DNA of 64,000 nucleotides from Burkholderia sp. (lineage in GTDB: Bacteria; Pseudomonadota; Gammaproteobacteria; Burkholderiales; Burkholderiaceae), in assembly GCA_040954445.1 (NCBI GenBank), contig CP144361.1, forward strand, positions 372,001 through 436,000, given 5' to 3'. This document shows, piece after piece, positions 51,905 through 61,351 of the stretch. Both the position numbers and the translations under genes were made by a program. How positions within the stretch are numbered: position 1 is the stretch's first letter; each line of letters opens with the position of its first letter. The notes under the pieces were generated by a model, which searched no databases, was not told the DNA's origin, and saw only the letters and a program-made list of their open reading frames with translations.

Positions 51905-53074
51905 GGCGTTGTTGCATAAATCGAGCGTGAGGACACAAGGGCATCGACGGGGCGTTCGTTGCATAAATCGAGCCAGATCCGTTGACGTTTACGCGCGACG
52001 ATCGCGGGGCCAGCCTCCTATCAAGTCAGATTCCAGAGTAACTGCCTAATTTTTGCCAAGAAAATGCGCAAGGACATACACAAGACAAGTGAGCCGAAGG
52101 CACGCTACCAATTCAGGAATTGGGCAGCCTATAATGCAGGCCTGATCAACCGGGGGAACGTGACGATATGGATAGATGAAGCCGTCCTTGCCAGAATACC
52201 CGACGACCATACCCACACGTGGTCGCCCGTGTTTGTATGGCGATGCGCTGATTCAGGCATTACTTGGCGTGAAGACCGTCTATCGACTGATGTTGCGCGC
52301 CCTGCACGGTTTCACCCAAAGTCTACGCGATTTGGCCTTCCCGAGCTTGCCTGTGCCGAATTACACCACGCTCTGTCGCCGGGCAAAAACGCTTGATGTC
52401 GAACTGCCGATCTTTCGCGACAACGAACCGATCCATCTAGTTGTCGACAGCACCGGTCTGAAGGTCTATGAAGAAGGTGCATGGAAGGTGCGCCAGCACG
52501 GCTACTCGAAGCGGCGCACGTGGCGTAAAGTCCATCTCGCGCTCAACGCGCATACGGGTCAAGTGCATGCCGCGCTAATGACGAATCAGAATGTGGCTAA
52601 CGGTGACGCTCTGGCCAAGTTGCTCGACCAGATTCCACGCGAAGAACAAATCGATGTCATCGGCGGTGACCGTGCCTACGACACCAAGCCATGCCATGCG
52701 GCCATTGCTGCACGCACTGCTATTCCTTCGATTCCGCCACGCGAGGGTGCCGCTCATTGGCCAGCGGATATGCCCGGTGCGGCGTGGCGTCATGGCGCGG
52801 GTTGATGCAATTGCCCGTGACGGTCGTCGAGAATGGAAGCAAGACACTGGCTACCACCGGCGATCGCTTGCCGAGAATGCGATGTATCGGTTCAAGACCC
52901 TCACCGGCAACTGTCTCTGGGCGCGTCACATCGAGGCGCAGGCGACCGAGGTCTCCATTCGCGTCGGCGTCATCAACCGTATGGCGGACCTCGCTCGTCC
53001 GCAATCTGTTCGTATCGCCTGAAATTACCCGTCGATGCTATTGCGTCCTCACACTCGATTTATGCAACAACGCC
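51905..53074 (+). mobile_element. IS903-group array (3' scrap plus full copy) with perfect 9-bp target duplication
   Basis: 51905-51950 is a 46-bp minus-oriented 3' end, the reverse complement of the scrap at 51438-51483. 51951-53074 is a plus-oriented copy with transposase indels near 52204 and 52800. The array is flanked by ATTTCCCTC at 51896-51904 and 53075-53083. It lies in the 5' leader of the IS630 remnant. Confidence 0.9.
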
Positions 53075-53083
53075 ATTTCCCTC

Positions 53084-53132
53084 AGATGAGAATCGATTTT
53101 CCAATTTAAAAATCACGCATTGCAGCTTAATA
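53084..53132. repeat. Degraded IS630-type terminus next to iscU
   Basis: After the IS, the sequence resumes the IS630 leader (AGATGAGAATCGATTTTCC...AAATCACGCATTGC) up to TTAATA at about 53132, one worn inverted end. It marks the outer border of the mobile block that split isc. Confidence 0.55.
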
Positions 53133-53208
53133 AGCAGCGGTATATTGCACTTCATTCTTGAAACCGCTACTCTACGTTCGGGAGCGGGCTTGTATCCTGT
53201 GCCGCTGC

Positions 53209-53616
53209 TTACGCAGCTTGTCCGTCTTCCGCGGTCGCATCGTGACGCTTGCGGTAATCGTCCACTGCTCCCTTGATCGCATCTTCCGCGAGGAGCGAAC
53301 AGTGGATCTTCACCGGAGGCAGCGCCAATTCCTCAACGATCTGTGTATTTTTGATGGCCAGCGCCTGGTCCAGCGTCTTGCCTTTCACCCATTCTGTGAC
53401 CAGCGAACTCGAGGCGATCGCCGAGCCGCAACCATAGGTTTTGAACTTCGCGTCTTCGATGACGCCATCCGAACTGACACGAATCTGCAGCTTCATCACG
53501 TCTCCGCAGGCCGGCGCACCGACCATGCCCGTACCGACTGCGTCATCGTCTTTCGAGAAGGAACCGACGTTGCGTGGATTTTCGTAGTGATCCAGAACTT
53601 GATTGCTGTAAGACAT
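53209..53616 (-). CDS. iscU: Iron-sulfur cluster scaffold protein IscU
   Basis: 135-aa scaffold on which IscS-derived sulfur and iron are assembled. ATG 53616 (MSYSNQVLDHYENPRNVGSF) is the usual start. Cluster ligands are present: Cys37 in GAPACGDVMKL with Asp39, Cys63 in TYGCGSAIASS and the third Cys in KIHCSLLAEDAI, preceded by the HscA-recognition LPPVK. A gap of 59 bp separates it from iscS. iscA, normally next, has been displaced. Confidence 0.95.
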   Translation of the reverse strand: MSYSNQVLDHYENPRNVGSFSKDDDAVGTGMVGAPACGDVMKLQIRVSSDGVIEDAKFKTYGCGSAIASSSLVTEWVKGKTLDQALAIKNTQIVEELALPPVKIHCSLLAEDAIKGAVDDYRKRHDATAEDGQAA

Positions 53617-53675
53617 GATGCGACTCCTTGATACGTTGCGTACGCGCGGCACCGGACTACTACCATAACCTTCGT

Positions 53676-54899
53676 TCAGTGTGAGGCCCACTCGATCATC
53701 GAAAGATCGACGCCGTCCTTGTACATTTCCCAGAGCGGGGACAGACCGCGTAGCTTGGCGATCTTGTCTTGCAGCAAGTTAATCACGTAGTCGACATCCG
53801 CCTCGGTGGTAAAGCGACCGACCGTGAAGCGGATCGAGCTGTGCGCGAGTTCGTCGTTCCGGCCCAGCGCGCGCAGCACGTAGGACGGCTCCAGCGAGGC
53901 CGAGGTACAGGCCGAGCCCGATGACACAGCGACATCCTTGATCGCCATGATCAGCGACTCTCCTTCGACGAAATTGAAGCTGATGTTCAAATTGTACGGG
54001 ACACGCTGTTCCATGTCGCCGTTCACATAGGTTTCCTCGATCTGCGACAGGCCGAGCAGCAACTTGTCGCGCAGTGCGCGCACACGCTCGTTTTCGACCG
54101 CCATTTCCTCCCGGGCGATGCGGAAGGCCTCGCCCATGCCGACGATCTGGTGCGTCGCCAGGGTGCCGGAGCGCATGCCGCGCTCGTGGCCGCCGCCGTG
54201 CATCTGTGCCTCGATCCGAACACGCGGCTTGCGGCGCACGTAGAGCGCGCCGATCCCCTTCGGACCGTAGGTCTTGTGCGCCGAAAACGACATCAGGTCA
54301 ACCTGCAACTTAGCGAGATCGATCCCCACCTTTCCGGTGGACTGCGCGGCGTCGACGTGGGACACGATGCCCTGGGCTCGGCAGATCTCGCCGATCGTCT
54401 CGATGTCTTGGATTACGCCGATCTCATTATTCACATGCATAACCGAAACCAAGATCGTATCCGGGCGCAGCGCGGTCTTGAATACCTCGAGATCGATCAG
54501 GCCATCGTCCTTGACGTCTAGGTAGGTCACTTCAAAGCCTTCACGCTCGAGTTCGCGGCAGGTATCGAGAACGGCCTTGTGCTCGGTCTTTACCGTGATG
54601 ATGTGCTTGCCTTTTCCCTGGTAGAAATGCGCCGCGCCCTTGATCGCGAGGTTGTCCGATTCAGTCGCGCCCGAGGTCCAGATAATTTCGCGCGGGCCCG
54701 TGTTCACGAGCGCCGCAACCTGCTCGCGCGCCTCTTCCACCGCCCGCTCTGCATCCCAACCATACGCGTGGCTGCGCGATGCCGGATTACCGAACTGCTC
54801 GCGCAGATACGGCACCATCTTATCGACCACGCGCGGATCGACGGGCGTCGTCGCGCTGTAGTCCATATAAATGGGCAGGTGAGGAGTATCGTTGTTCAT
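53676..54899 (-). CDS. iscS: Cysteine desulfurase IscS
   Basis: PLP enzyme (407 aa) that supplies sulfane sulfur for Fe-S clusters and tRNA thiolation. [21 protein letters not shown]-terminus, [16 protein letters not shown] lysine in [18 protein letters not shown], and the mobile-loop cysteine in [20 protein letters not shown] are intact. It lies 80 bp downstream of iscR and upstream of iscU, in standard isc order. Confidence 0.96.
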   Translation of the reverse strand: MNNDTPHLPIYMDYSATTPVDPRVVDKMVPYLREQFGNPASRSHAYGWDAERAVEEAREQVAALVNTGPREIIWTSGATESDNLAIKGAAHFYQGKGKHIITVKTEHKAVLDTCRELEREGFEVTYLDVKDDGLIDLEVFKTALRPDTILVSVMHVNNEIGVIQDIETIGEICRAQGIVSHVDAAQSTGKVGIDLAKLQVDLMSFSAHKTYGPKGIGALYVRRKPRVRIEAQMHGGGHERGMRSGTLATHQIVGMGEAFRIAREEMAVENERVRALRDKLLLGLSQIEETYVNGDMEQRVPYNLNISFNFVEGESLIMAIKDVAVSSGSACTSASLEPSYVLRALGRNDELAHSSIRFTVGRFTTEADVDYVINLLQDKIAKLRGLSPLWEMYKDGVDLSMIEWASH

Positions 54900-54979
54900 C
54901 TGTCGCTCCGGGTATGCATTCAGTGCAGGGACAATCTGTTATGTAAGTGCAGTTTTATCGAGTATGACAACGTCTCGCT

Positions 54980-55519
54980 TTAGGAACTGGTCGCGATGTT
55001 GAGGACTGAATGCGCCCCGAACGGCATTGCTCGCAGCGGCTCGATGGGCGTGGTCGGCTCCGTCACGCTATGGTCGAGCAGCACGGCTAGTGTACTTTCT
55101 TGGGCGCGCTGCCGATCGATGAAATCCTGCAGCGAAACCGAATCGAGGTATTCGACCATCTTCTGGTTAAGCGTCGACCAGAGCTCGTGCGTCATGCAAC
55201 GACCATCGGGCTGCTTGGTGCCTTCGCAGGTACCCTTTCCACCGCATTGCGTGGCATCGAGCGGTTCGTCTACCGCGATGATGATGTCGGCGACCGTAAC
55301 GTCGACCGCACGGCGAGCGAGGTTGTAGCCGCCCCCCGGCCCGCGGACCGATTCAATGATCTCGTGCCGCCGCAGCTTTCCGAACAACTGCTCTAGGTAC
55401 GAGAGCGAGATGCTCTGGCGCTGGCTGATGCCCGCAAGCGTCACCGGCCCATGCTCCTGGCGCAGTGCCAAGTCAATCATCGCCGTGACGGCGAAACGGC
55501 CTTTCGTGGTGAGTCTCAT
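54980..55519 (-). CDS. iscR: Fe-S-responsive transcriptional regulator IscR
   Basis: Rrf2-family repressor/activator of 179 aa. ATG 55519 (MRLTTKGRFAVTAMIDLALR) is the family start; a longer frame to 55537 is unlikely. The HTH covers the N-terminal 65 residues (ISQRQSISLSYLEQLFGKLR), and the three cluster cysteines lie in CGGKGTCEGTKQPDGRCMTH. Likely autorepressed through the two operator-like sites just upstream. Confidence 0.95.
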   Translation of the reverse strand: MRLTTKGRFAVTAMIDLALRQEHGPVTLAGISQRQSISLSYLEQLFGKLRRHEIIESVRGPGGGYNLARRAVDVTVADIIIAVDEPLDATQCGGKGTCEGTKQPDGRCMTHELWSTLNQKMVEYLDSVSLQDFIDRQRAQESTLAVLLDHSVTEPTTPIEPLRAMPFGAHSVLNIATSS

Positions 55520-55535
55520 AGTCGTAGAGCACAGC

Positions 55536-55560
55536 AATCTTGATGATTTCAGTCAAGTAT
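55536..55560 (-). promoter_or_regulatory. IscR type-1-like operator, promoter-proximal
   Basis: On the minus strand the 25 bases follow the recalled type-1 pattern ATASYYGACTRWWWYAGTCRRSTAT well in the left half (ATACTTGACTGAAAT) and partly in the right (CATCAAG). Located 17 bp upstream of the iscR start. Confidence 0.6.
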
Positions 55561-55562
55561 AA

Positions 55563-55587
55563 ATATCTGATAATTTTAATCAAGTAT
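55563..55587 (-). promoter_or_regulatory. IscR type-1-like operator, distal
   Basis: Minus strand ATACTTGATTAAAAT...TATCAGATAT agrees at about 20 of 25 positions with the same consensus. Tandem spacing of 27 bp with the proximal site suggests cooperative autoregulation, as in the Escherichia coli isc promoter. The IS begins only 19 bp further upstream. Confidence 0.6.
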
Positions 55588-55606
55588 CTCTGATCTGTCC
55601 TGAGGA

Positions 55607-56730
55607 GGCGTTGTTGCATAAATCGAGCGTGAGGACGCCATGGCATCGGACGGGCATAATTTCAGGCGATACGAACGGATTGCAGACGAGCGAGGTCCGC
55701 CATGCGGTTGATGACGCCGCCGCGCAGGCGCCCGAGGTCGCCTGCGCGGCGATGTGACGCGCCCAGAGACAGTGGCCGGTGAGGGTCTTGAACCGATACA
55801 TCGCATTCTCGGCAAGCGATCGCCGGTGGTAGCCACTGTGTTGCTTCCATTCTCGACGACCGTCACGGGCAATTGTATCAACCGCGCCATTACGCCACGC
55901 CGCGCCGGGCATATCCGCTGGCCAATGAACGGCACCCTCGCATGGCGGAATCGAAGGAATAGCACTGCGTGCAGCAATGGCCGCATGGCATGGCTTGGTG
56001 TCGTAGGCACCATCACCGCCGATGACATGGATTTGTTCTTCGCGTGGAATCTGGTCGAGCAACTGGGCCAGAGCGTCACCGTCAGCCGCATTTTGATTCT
56101 TCATTAGCGCGGCATGCACTTGACCCGTATTCGCGCTGAGCGCGAGATGGACTTTACGCCACGTGCGCCGCTTCGAGTAGGCGTGCTGGCGCACCTTCCA
56201 TTCACCTTCTCCATAGACCTTCAGACCGGTGCTGTCGACAACCAGATGGATCGGTTCATTGTCACGAAGGATCGGTAGTTCGACATCAGGCGTTTTTGCC
56301 CGGCGACAGAGCGTGGTGTAATTCGGCACCGGCAAGCTCGGGAAGGCCAGATCGCGCCGACTTTGGGTGAAACCTCGCAGGGCGCACAACGTCCGTCGAT
56401 AGACGGTCTTCACGCCAAGTAATGCCTGAATCAGGCGTATCGCCATATAGACACGGGCGACCACGTGTGGGTATGGCGTCGGGTATTCTGGCAAGGACGG
56501 CTTCATCTATCCATATCGTCACGTTCCCCCGGTTGATCAGGCCTGCATTATAGGCAGCCCAATTTCTGACACGGTAGTGTGCCTTTGGCTCACCTTTCTT
56601 GTGTATGTCTTTGCGCATTTTCTTGGCAAAAATTAGGCAGTTACTCTGGAATCTGACTTGATAGGAGGCTGGCCCCGCGACCATTGCGCCTAAACGTCAA
56701 CGGATCTCGCTCGATTTATGCAACAACGCC
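55607..56730 (-). mobile_element. IS903-group copy with frameshifted transposase upstream of iscR
   Basis: 1,124 bp with both termini. The transposase is disrupted near 55730-55745 and by an extra base near 56432. The promoter-distal end lies 19 bp from the IscR sites. The flanks do not match. Confidence 0.9.
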
Positions 56731-57323
56731 CAAAAAATGCGCAAGGACATACACAAGACAAGTGAGCCGAAGGCAACGCTACCATGTCAGAAATTGGGCA
56801 GCCTATAATGCAGGCCTGATCAACCGGGGAACGTGACGATATGGATAGATGAAGCCGTCCTTGCCAGAATACCCGACGCCATACCCACACGTGGTCGCCC
56901 GTGTTTATACGGCGATGCGCTGATTTAGGCATTACTTGGCGTGAAGACCGTCTATCAACTGACGTTGTGCGCCCTGCGAGGTTTCACCCAAAGTCTACGC
57001 GATTTGGCCTTCCCGAGCTTGCCGGTGCCGAATTACAGCACGCTCTGTCGCCGGGCAAAAACGCTTGATGTCGAACTGCCGATCCTTCGTGACAACGAAC
57101 CGATCCATCTGGATGTCGACAGCACCGGTCTGAAGGTCTATGGAGAAGGTGAATGGAAGGTGCGCCAGCACGCCTACCCGAAGCAGCGCACGTGGCGTAA
57201 AGTCCAGCTCGCGCTCAACGCGAATACGGTCAAGTGCATGCCGCGCTAATGACGCATCAGCATGTGGCTGACGGTGACGCTCTGGCCCAGTTGCTCGACC
57301 AAATTCCACGCGAAGAACAAATC
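56731..57323 (+). mobile_element. 5' fragment of IS903-group element abutting lipB
   Basis: Plus-oriented piece starting at the transposase start region (AAAATGCGCAAGG) and ending inside the ...GAAGAACAAATC stretch 10 bp before the lipB start. The transposase has a stop near 56925 and a frameshift near 57230. Confidence 0.85.
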
Positions 57324-57333
57324 AATAGTGTCT

Positions 57334-58083
57334 ATGTCAGCATCGGTTTTTACTATCTTACCCTCAATTTCCCTCGATCCCGCCACGACGACCATCCCCG
57401 AGGCCGCTGCCCCGGTGCCGTTCGTGGTACGCTGGCTCGGCTCAGCATCCTACGAGCCAACCTTCGAGGCGATGCGCGCCTTCACCGAGGCGCGTACGCC
57501 CGAGACGGTCGACGAGATCTGGCTGCTTGAACATCCCCCCGTCTATACGCTCGGCTTGGCGGGCGACCCAGCGCACCTGCTGGTGGCTGACAGCGGCGCG
57601 CCGCTGGTCAAGGTGGACCGGGGAGGGCAAATCACCTATCACGGCCCGGGCCAGATCGTCGCCTACCTGTTGGTTGAGTTGCGCCGTCGTAAGCTGACGG
57701 TGCGCGGCATGGTTGAGCGGATCGAGCAGGCCGTGATCGACACCCTCGCTGCATATAATCTCGCGGCAGTCCGCAAGGTGGGCGCGCCCGGCATCTATGT
57801 AGAATCAGAGCCGCATGCGGGTGCGAAGATCGCCGCCCTCGGCCTGAAGATACGCAACGGATGCAGCTATCACGGGTTGAGCCTGAACGTCCGGATGGAC
57901 CCCGGCCCATTTCTCGCGATCAATCCGTGCGGCCACGCTGGACTCGAGACGGTCGACATGGCGAGCGTGGGTGTGCTCGCCGACTGGCGAGAGGTGGCCA
58001 ACAGGCTCGTGCGCCGTCTGAGCGCCAACCTTGACGGCACTAACTGTCGCCGTATTACCGCCGGCACTGGAACACACGAATGA
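57334..58083 (+). CDS. lipB: Octanoyl-[ACP]:protein N-octanoyltransferase
   Basis: Transfers octanoate from ACP to lipoyl domains. 249 aa from ATG 57334; the frame is open upstream into IS sequence, so the start is fixed by homology ([20 protein letters not shown] near the N-terminus). The family motifs [20 protein letters not shown], catalytic Lys in [20 protein letters not shown] and catalytic Cys in [12 protein letters not shown] are present. Its stop overlaps lipA by ATGA. Genes usually upstream (a DUF493 protein and an aminotransferase) are absent, replaced by IS. Confidence 0.9.
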   Translation: MSASVFTILPSISLDPATTTIPEAAAPVPFVVRWLGSASYEPTFEAMRAFTEARTPETVDEIWLLEHPPVYTLGLAGDPAHLLVADSGAPLVKVDRGGQITYHGPGQIVAYLLVELRRRKLTVRGMVERIEQAVIDTLAAYNLAAVRKVGAPGIYVESEPHAGAKIAALGLKIRNGCSYHGLSLNVRMDPGPFLAINPCGHAGLETVDMASVGVLADWREVANRLVRRLSANLDGTNCRRITAGTGTHE

Positions 58084-59066
58084 CTAACGTAACCGCACCC
58101 CCCGCATCGACCGCAGAATCTGCCGTTTACGATCCGAGCGCGAAGCAGAAGGCCCAGGCTAAGACGGCGCGCATCCCGATCAAGATTGGGCCGATCGAGA
58201 AGCTCAAGAAGCCTGAGTGGATTCGTGTGAAGGCGGCCACCGGCAGCTCACGCTTCAACGAAATCACGACCATTCTGCGCGAGCACAACCTGCACACAGT
58301 ATGCGAGGAAGCAAGCTGCCCGAACATCATCGAGTGTTTCGGTAAGGGAACGGCGACTTTCATGATCATGGGCGACAAGTGCACGCGGCGCTGCCCGTTC
58401 TGCGACGTTAGCCACGGTCGACCAGATCCGCTCGATCCGAACGAGCCGATCAACCTAGCCAAGACGATCGGCACGCTGCGCCTGAAGTACGTGGTGATCA
58501 CCAGCGTCGACCGTGACGACCTGCGCGACGGCGGTGCCGGCCACTTCGTCGAATGCATCCGTCATGTGCGCGAGCAGTCTTCGGAAACGTGCATCGAAAT
58601 CCTCACCCCAGACTTCCGCGGTCGCTTGGATCGCGCCTTAGGCATCCTCAATGTCGCGCCACCCGACGTCATGAACCACAACCTCGAGACGGTGCCGCGC
58701 CTCTACAAAGAAGCGCGCCCAGGTTCGGACTACGCGCATTCGCTGAAGCTGCTGAAGGACTTCAAAGCACTGCATCCGAACGTCGCCACCAAGTCGGGCC
58801 TGATGGTCGGCCTGGGCGAGACGCCTGAGGAAATCCTGCAAGTGATGCGCGACCTGCGCAAGCACGATGTCGATATGCTGACCATCGGCCAGTATCTACA
58901 GCCTTCCGAGCACCATTTGCCGGTGCGTAAGTACGTGCATCCCAACATCTTCAAGATGTACGAAGAAGAAGCCTATAAAATGGGCTTCACGCATGCGGCG
59001 GTAGGCACGATGGTACGCTCGAGCTATCACGCAGACCTGCAGGCGCAGGGTGCCGGCGTGGTCTGA
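58080..59066 (+). CDS. lipA: Lipoyl synthase
   Basis: Radical-SAM enzyme (328 aa) that inserts two sulfurs into protein-bound octanoate. The auxiliary cluster cysteines lie in [18 protein letters not shown] and the SAM-cluster motif [17 protein letters not shown] follows. The conserved C-terminal serine region is [15 protein letters not shown]. Translation is coupled to lipB. It depends on the isc system encoded next door for its clusters. Confidence 0.95.
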   Translation: MTNVTAPPASTAESAVYDPSAKQKAQAKTARIPIKIGPIEKLKKPEWIRVKAATGSSRFNEITTILREHNLHTVCEEASCPNIIECFGKGTATFMIMGDKCTRRCPFCDVSHGRPDPLDPNEPINLAKTIGTLRLKYVVITSVDRDDLRDGGAGHFVECIRHVREQSSETCIEILTPDFRGRLDRALGILNVAPPDVMNHNLETVPRLYKEARPGSDYAHSLKLLKDFKALHPNVATKSGLMVGLGETPEEILQVMRDLRKHDVDMLTIGQYLQPSEHHLPVRKYVHPNIFKMYEEEAYKMGFTHAAVGTMVRSSYHADLQAQGAGVV

Positions 59067-59117
59067 GCTGGGTTCCTCTGCTTTCAGTCCCCCTTGCCGG
59101 GCCGCTTCGGTAGCCGG

Positions 59118-59151
59118 CATGAAAAAACGCCGAGAGGCACGGTTTTTCATG
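59118..59151. terminator. Probable terminator after lipA
   Basis: CATGAAAAAACG and CGGTTTTTCATG flank a small GCC-GAGA-GGC hairpin, giving an A-stem-T structure usable in either direction. Confidence 0.55.
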
Positions 59152-59160
59152 ACGGCGAGG

Positions 59161-59250
59161 GGCGTTGTTGCATAAATCTAGCGAGAGCCGGTGACGTTTA
59201 GACGCAACAGTCTAGGCCAGCCCCCTGTTGTCAAGCCAGATTGCAGCGTA
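59161..59250 (+). mobile_element. 5' terminal scrap of IS903-group element
   Basis: About 88 bp of the transposase-side terminus (GGCGTTGTTGCATAAATC then the 5' leader), diverged, cut off where the 114-bp miniature element begins. Confidence 0.8.
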
Positions 59251-59364
59251 TTGATCCGCAATGCGTGATCTTGCAATTAGAAAATTGTCCCTCATGTCTT
59301 GTTTTTCCATGCCCATCACATGAAAGACAATTTTCTAATTGCAAGATTATGAATTTCTGATCAA
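59251..59364. repeat. 114-bp IS630-derived miniature element (MITE) flanked by TA
   Basis: Inverted-repeat element: TTGATCCGCAATGCGTGATC... at the left and ...GAATTTCTGATCAA at the right, with long arms (CTTGCAATTAGAAAATTGTC against its complement). TA lies on both sides. The centre, read on the minus strand, contains ATGGAAAAACAAGACATG, matching the first codons of the IS630-type transposase seen at 19197 and 51895. So it is an internal-deletion derivative of that element. Confidence 0.85.
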
Positions 59365-59490
59365 TATATTCGCTCATTTCTGCCGTTGACGCCCCAAGCA
59401 GTGGGAAATTAGATCCGAAGAGATTGACGCGATGCGCGCGTCTACCTTACTATCGCTTGAAATTTCCAGCCGTTGGAAGCCGAGATTTAC
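59365..59490. other. Upstream region of mltD
   Basis: No gene. Contains the presumable mltD promoter; no clear motif assigned. Confidence 0.35.
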
Positions 59491-61032
59491 ATGCGATTCC
59501 TGATTAGTGCGCTATTGGTCCTGTTGCTGGCAGCCTGTGCCAGCCCCGGGCCGCCCGCCTCCACCACCGCTGCTTCCGACCCGAAAGCCGCATCCGATTT
59601 TCTCCGCAAGTCCACCCTCTCCGAGGGAACCATCGACGTCGACAAACAGCCGCTCGGTGAGCTGACTCCAAAAGATCCAGATCTGTGGGTGCGCATCCGT
59701 TGCGGCTTTCAGATGCCCGACTTGCAGGGCGATCTGGTCGACATGCAGACGACCGAGTACGCGGATCGTCCCGACTATGTGCAGCGCATGACTGAGCGCT
59801 CGCAGAAGTACCTCTATCACATCGTCGAGGAGCTCGAGACGCGCAACATGCCAACCGAGCTGGCGCTGCTACCCTTTATCGAATCGGCCTATAATCCGCA
59901 GGCCCTGTCCGTGGCCAAGGCGTCCGGCATGTGGCAGTTCGTTCCAGGCACGGGCCGCACTTATAACCTCAAGCAGAACATGTGGCAGGACGAGCGCCGT
60001 GACGTGCTGGCCTCGACCAGCGCCGCGCTCGACTACCTGTCGCGCCTGCATGACATGTTCGGCGACTGGTACCTGGCGCTGGCGGCCTACAACTGGGGCG
60101 AGGGCAACATACAGCGCGCGATCGCTCGAAACCAAGCGGTCGGCCTGCCGACAGGCTACCAGAGCCTGCGCATGCCGAACGAGACGCGCAATTACGTGCC
60201 CAAGCTGCAGGCTGTCAAAAACATCATCGCCAATCCGCAGCAGTATGGCCTGAGTCTTCCCGACATCCCGAACCACCCATATTTTGTCACGGTCACCACC
60301 TCGCACGACATTGATGTGAAGATGGCCGCGCAGCTTGCGGGCCTGTCGCTCGAGGAGTTCAAGGCGCTCAATCCTTCATTCTCGAAGCCGGTGATCCTCA
60401 GCGCGACCCAGCCGCAGATTCTGCTGCCTTTCAACAACGTCTTTCAGTTTGAGAAGGGCCTAAAGTCTTATGACGGCCCGCTGTCGAGCTGGACCACATA
60501 TACCGTCACCGAGCGTGCGCGCCCGTCGATGATCGCTGAGAAGATCGGCGTCAGTGCCGCTACATTGAGGGCTGTCAACAAGATCCCCGCCGGTATGCGC
60601 CTGAAGCCGGGCTCAACCATCGTGGTGCCGCGTGGTGGAGACGACGAAGACGTCAGCGCCGACGTCGCCGAGAATGCCGTGCTGGCGATGGAGCCGGACG
60701 TGCCAGATACGCGCAAGATGCTGATCCGGGTACGCCGCTCGCAGTCGCTGGCCGCAGTGGCGAGCCGCTATGGCGTGTCGATCAGGCAGTTGAAGGCCTG
60801 GAACCGCATGCGCCGCAACCAGGTCAGCCCCGGCCAGACCCTGGTGCTGCACGTGCCAGTCGGTTCCTACCGAGCCGGGTCCGCAGCGAATCGCCACCTC
60901 GCCGGGCGGCGCACGCGTCGAACGCGCCAACCCGCCCACCGCAGGCCAAAGCCGCTGGCGAAGCGTGCTAAGCCGGTCTTGGCGTGGTTGCATAAATCGA
61001 GCGTGAGGACGCAATGGCATCGACGGGCATAA
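59491..61032 (+). CDS. mltD: Membrane-bound lytic murein transglycosylase D, 3' end replaced by IS sequence
   Basis: Lipoprotein peptidoglycan hydrolase. ATG 59491 gives MRFLISALLVLLLAACASPG with a lipobox LAAC. The Slt goose-lysozyme domain has the catalytic Glu in ALLPFIESAYNPQALSVAK, then ASGMWQFVPGTGRTYNL and LALAAYNWGEGNIQRAI. LysM repeats follow in the C-terminal half (YTVTERARPSMIAEKIGVSA; RVRRSQSLAAVASRYGVSIR). The native sequence ends at 60980, in an Arg-rich stretch that may itself be frameshifted. The last about 16 residues and the stop are IS-encoded. Catalytic and LysM domains are kept. Confidence 0.87.
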   Translation: MRFLISALLVLLLAACASPGPPASTTAASDPKAASDFLRKSTLSEGTIDVDKQPLGELTPKDPDLWVRIRCGFQMPDLQGDLVDMQTTEYADRPDYVQRMTERSQKYLYHIVEELETRNMPTELALLPFIESAYNPQALSVAKASGMWQFVPGTGRTYNLKQNMWQDERRDVLASTSAALDYLSRLHDMFGDWYLALAAYNWGEGNIQRAIARNQAVGLPTGYQSLRMPNETRNYVPKLQAVKNIIANPQQYGLSLPDIPNHPYFVTVTTSHDIDVKMAAQLAGLSLEEFKALNPSFSKPVILSATQPQILLPFNNVFQFEKGLKSYDGPLSSWTTYTVTERARPSMIAEKIGVSAATLRAVNKIPAGMRLKPGSTIVVPRGGDDEDVSADVAENAVLAMEPDVPDTRKMLIRVRRSQSLAAVASRYGVSIRQLKAWNRMRRNQVSPGQTLVLHVPVGSYRAGSAANRHLAGRRTRRTRQPAHRRPKPLAKRAKPVLAWLHKSSVRTQWHRRA

Positions 61033-61351
61033 ATTTCAGGCGATACGAACAAATTGCGGACGCGCGAGATCCGCCATGCGGATTGATTACGCCGACTCGC
61101 CCAGAGACAGTTTCCAGTACGCATTTCGAACCGATATATCGTATTCTCGGCAAGCGATCACCGGTGGTAGTCACTTGCCTTTCTTCTATTCTCGACGACC
61201 GTCACGAACAATTGTATCAACCGAGCCGTCACGCCACGACGTGCCGGGTATATGCGCTGGCCAATGAGCGGCACCCTCGCGTGGCGGAATCGAAGGAACG
61301 GGATTTCGTGCAGCAATGGTGGCCACATACTATGGCTTGGTGTCGTAGGCA
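60981..61351 (-). mobile_element. 3' part of a degenerate IS903-group copy in mltD
   Basis: Starts with GGCGTGGTTGCATAAATC inside the mltD 3' end. Minus-strand transposase C-terminal region, heavily mutated, cut near 61351 by a mini-element. Confidence 0.82.
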
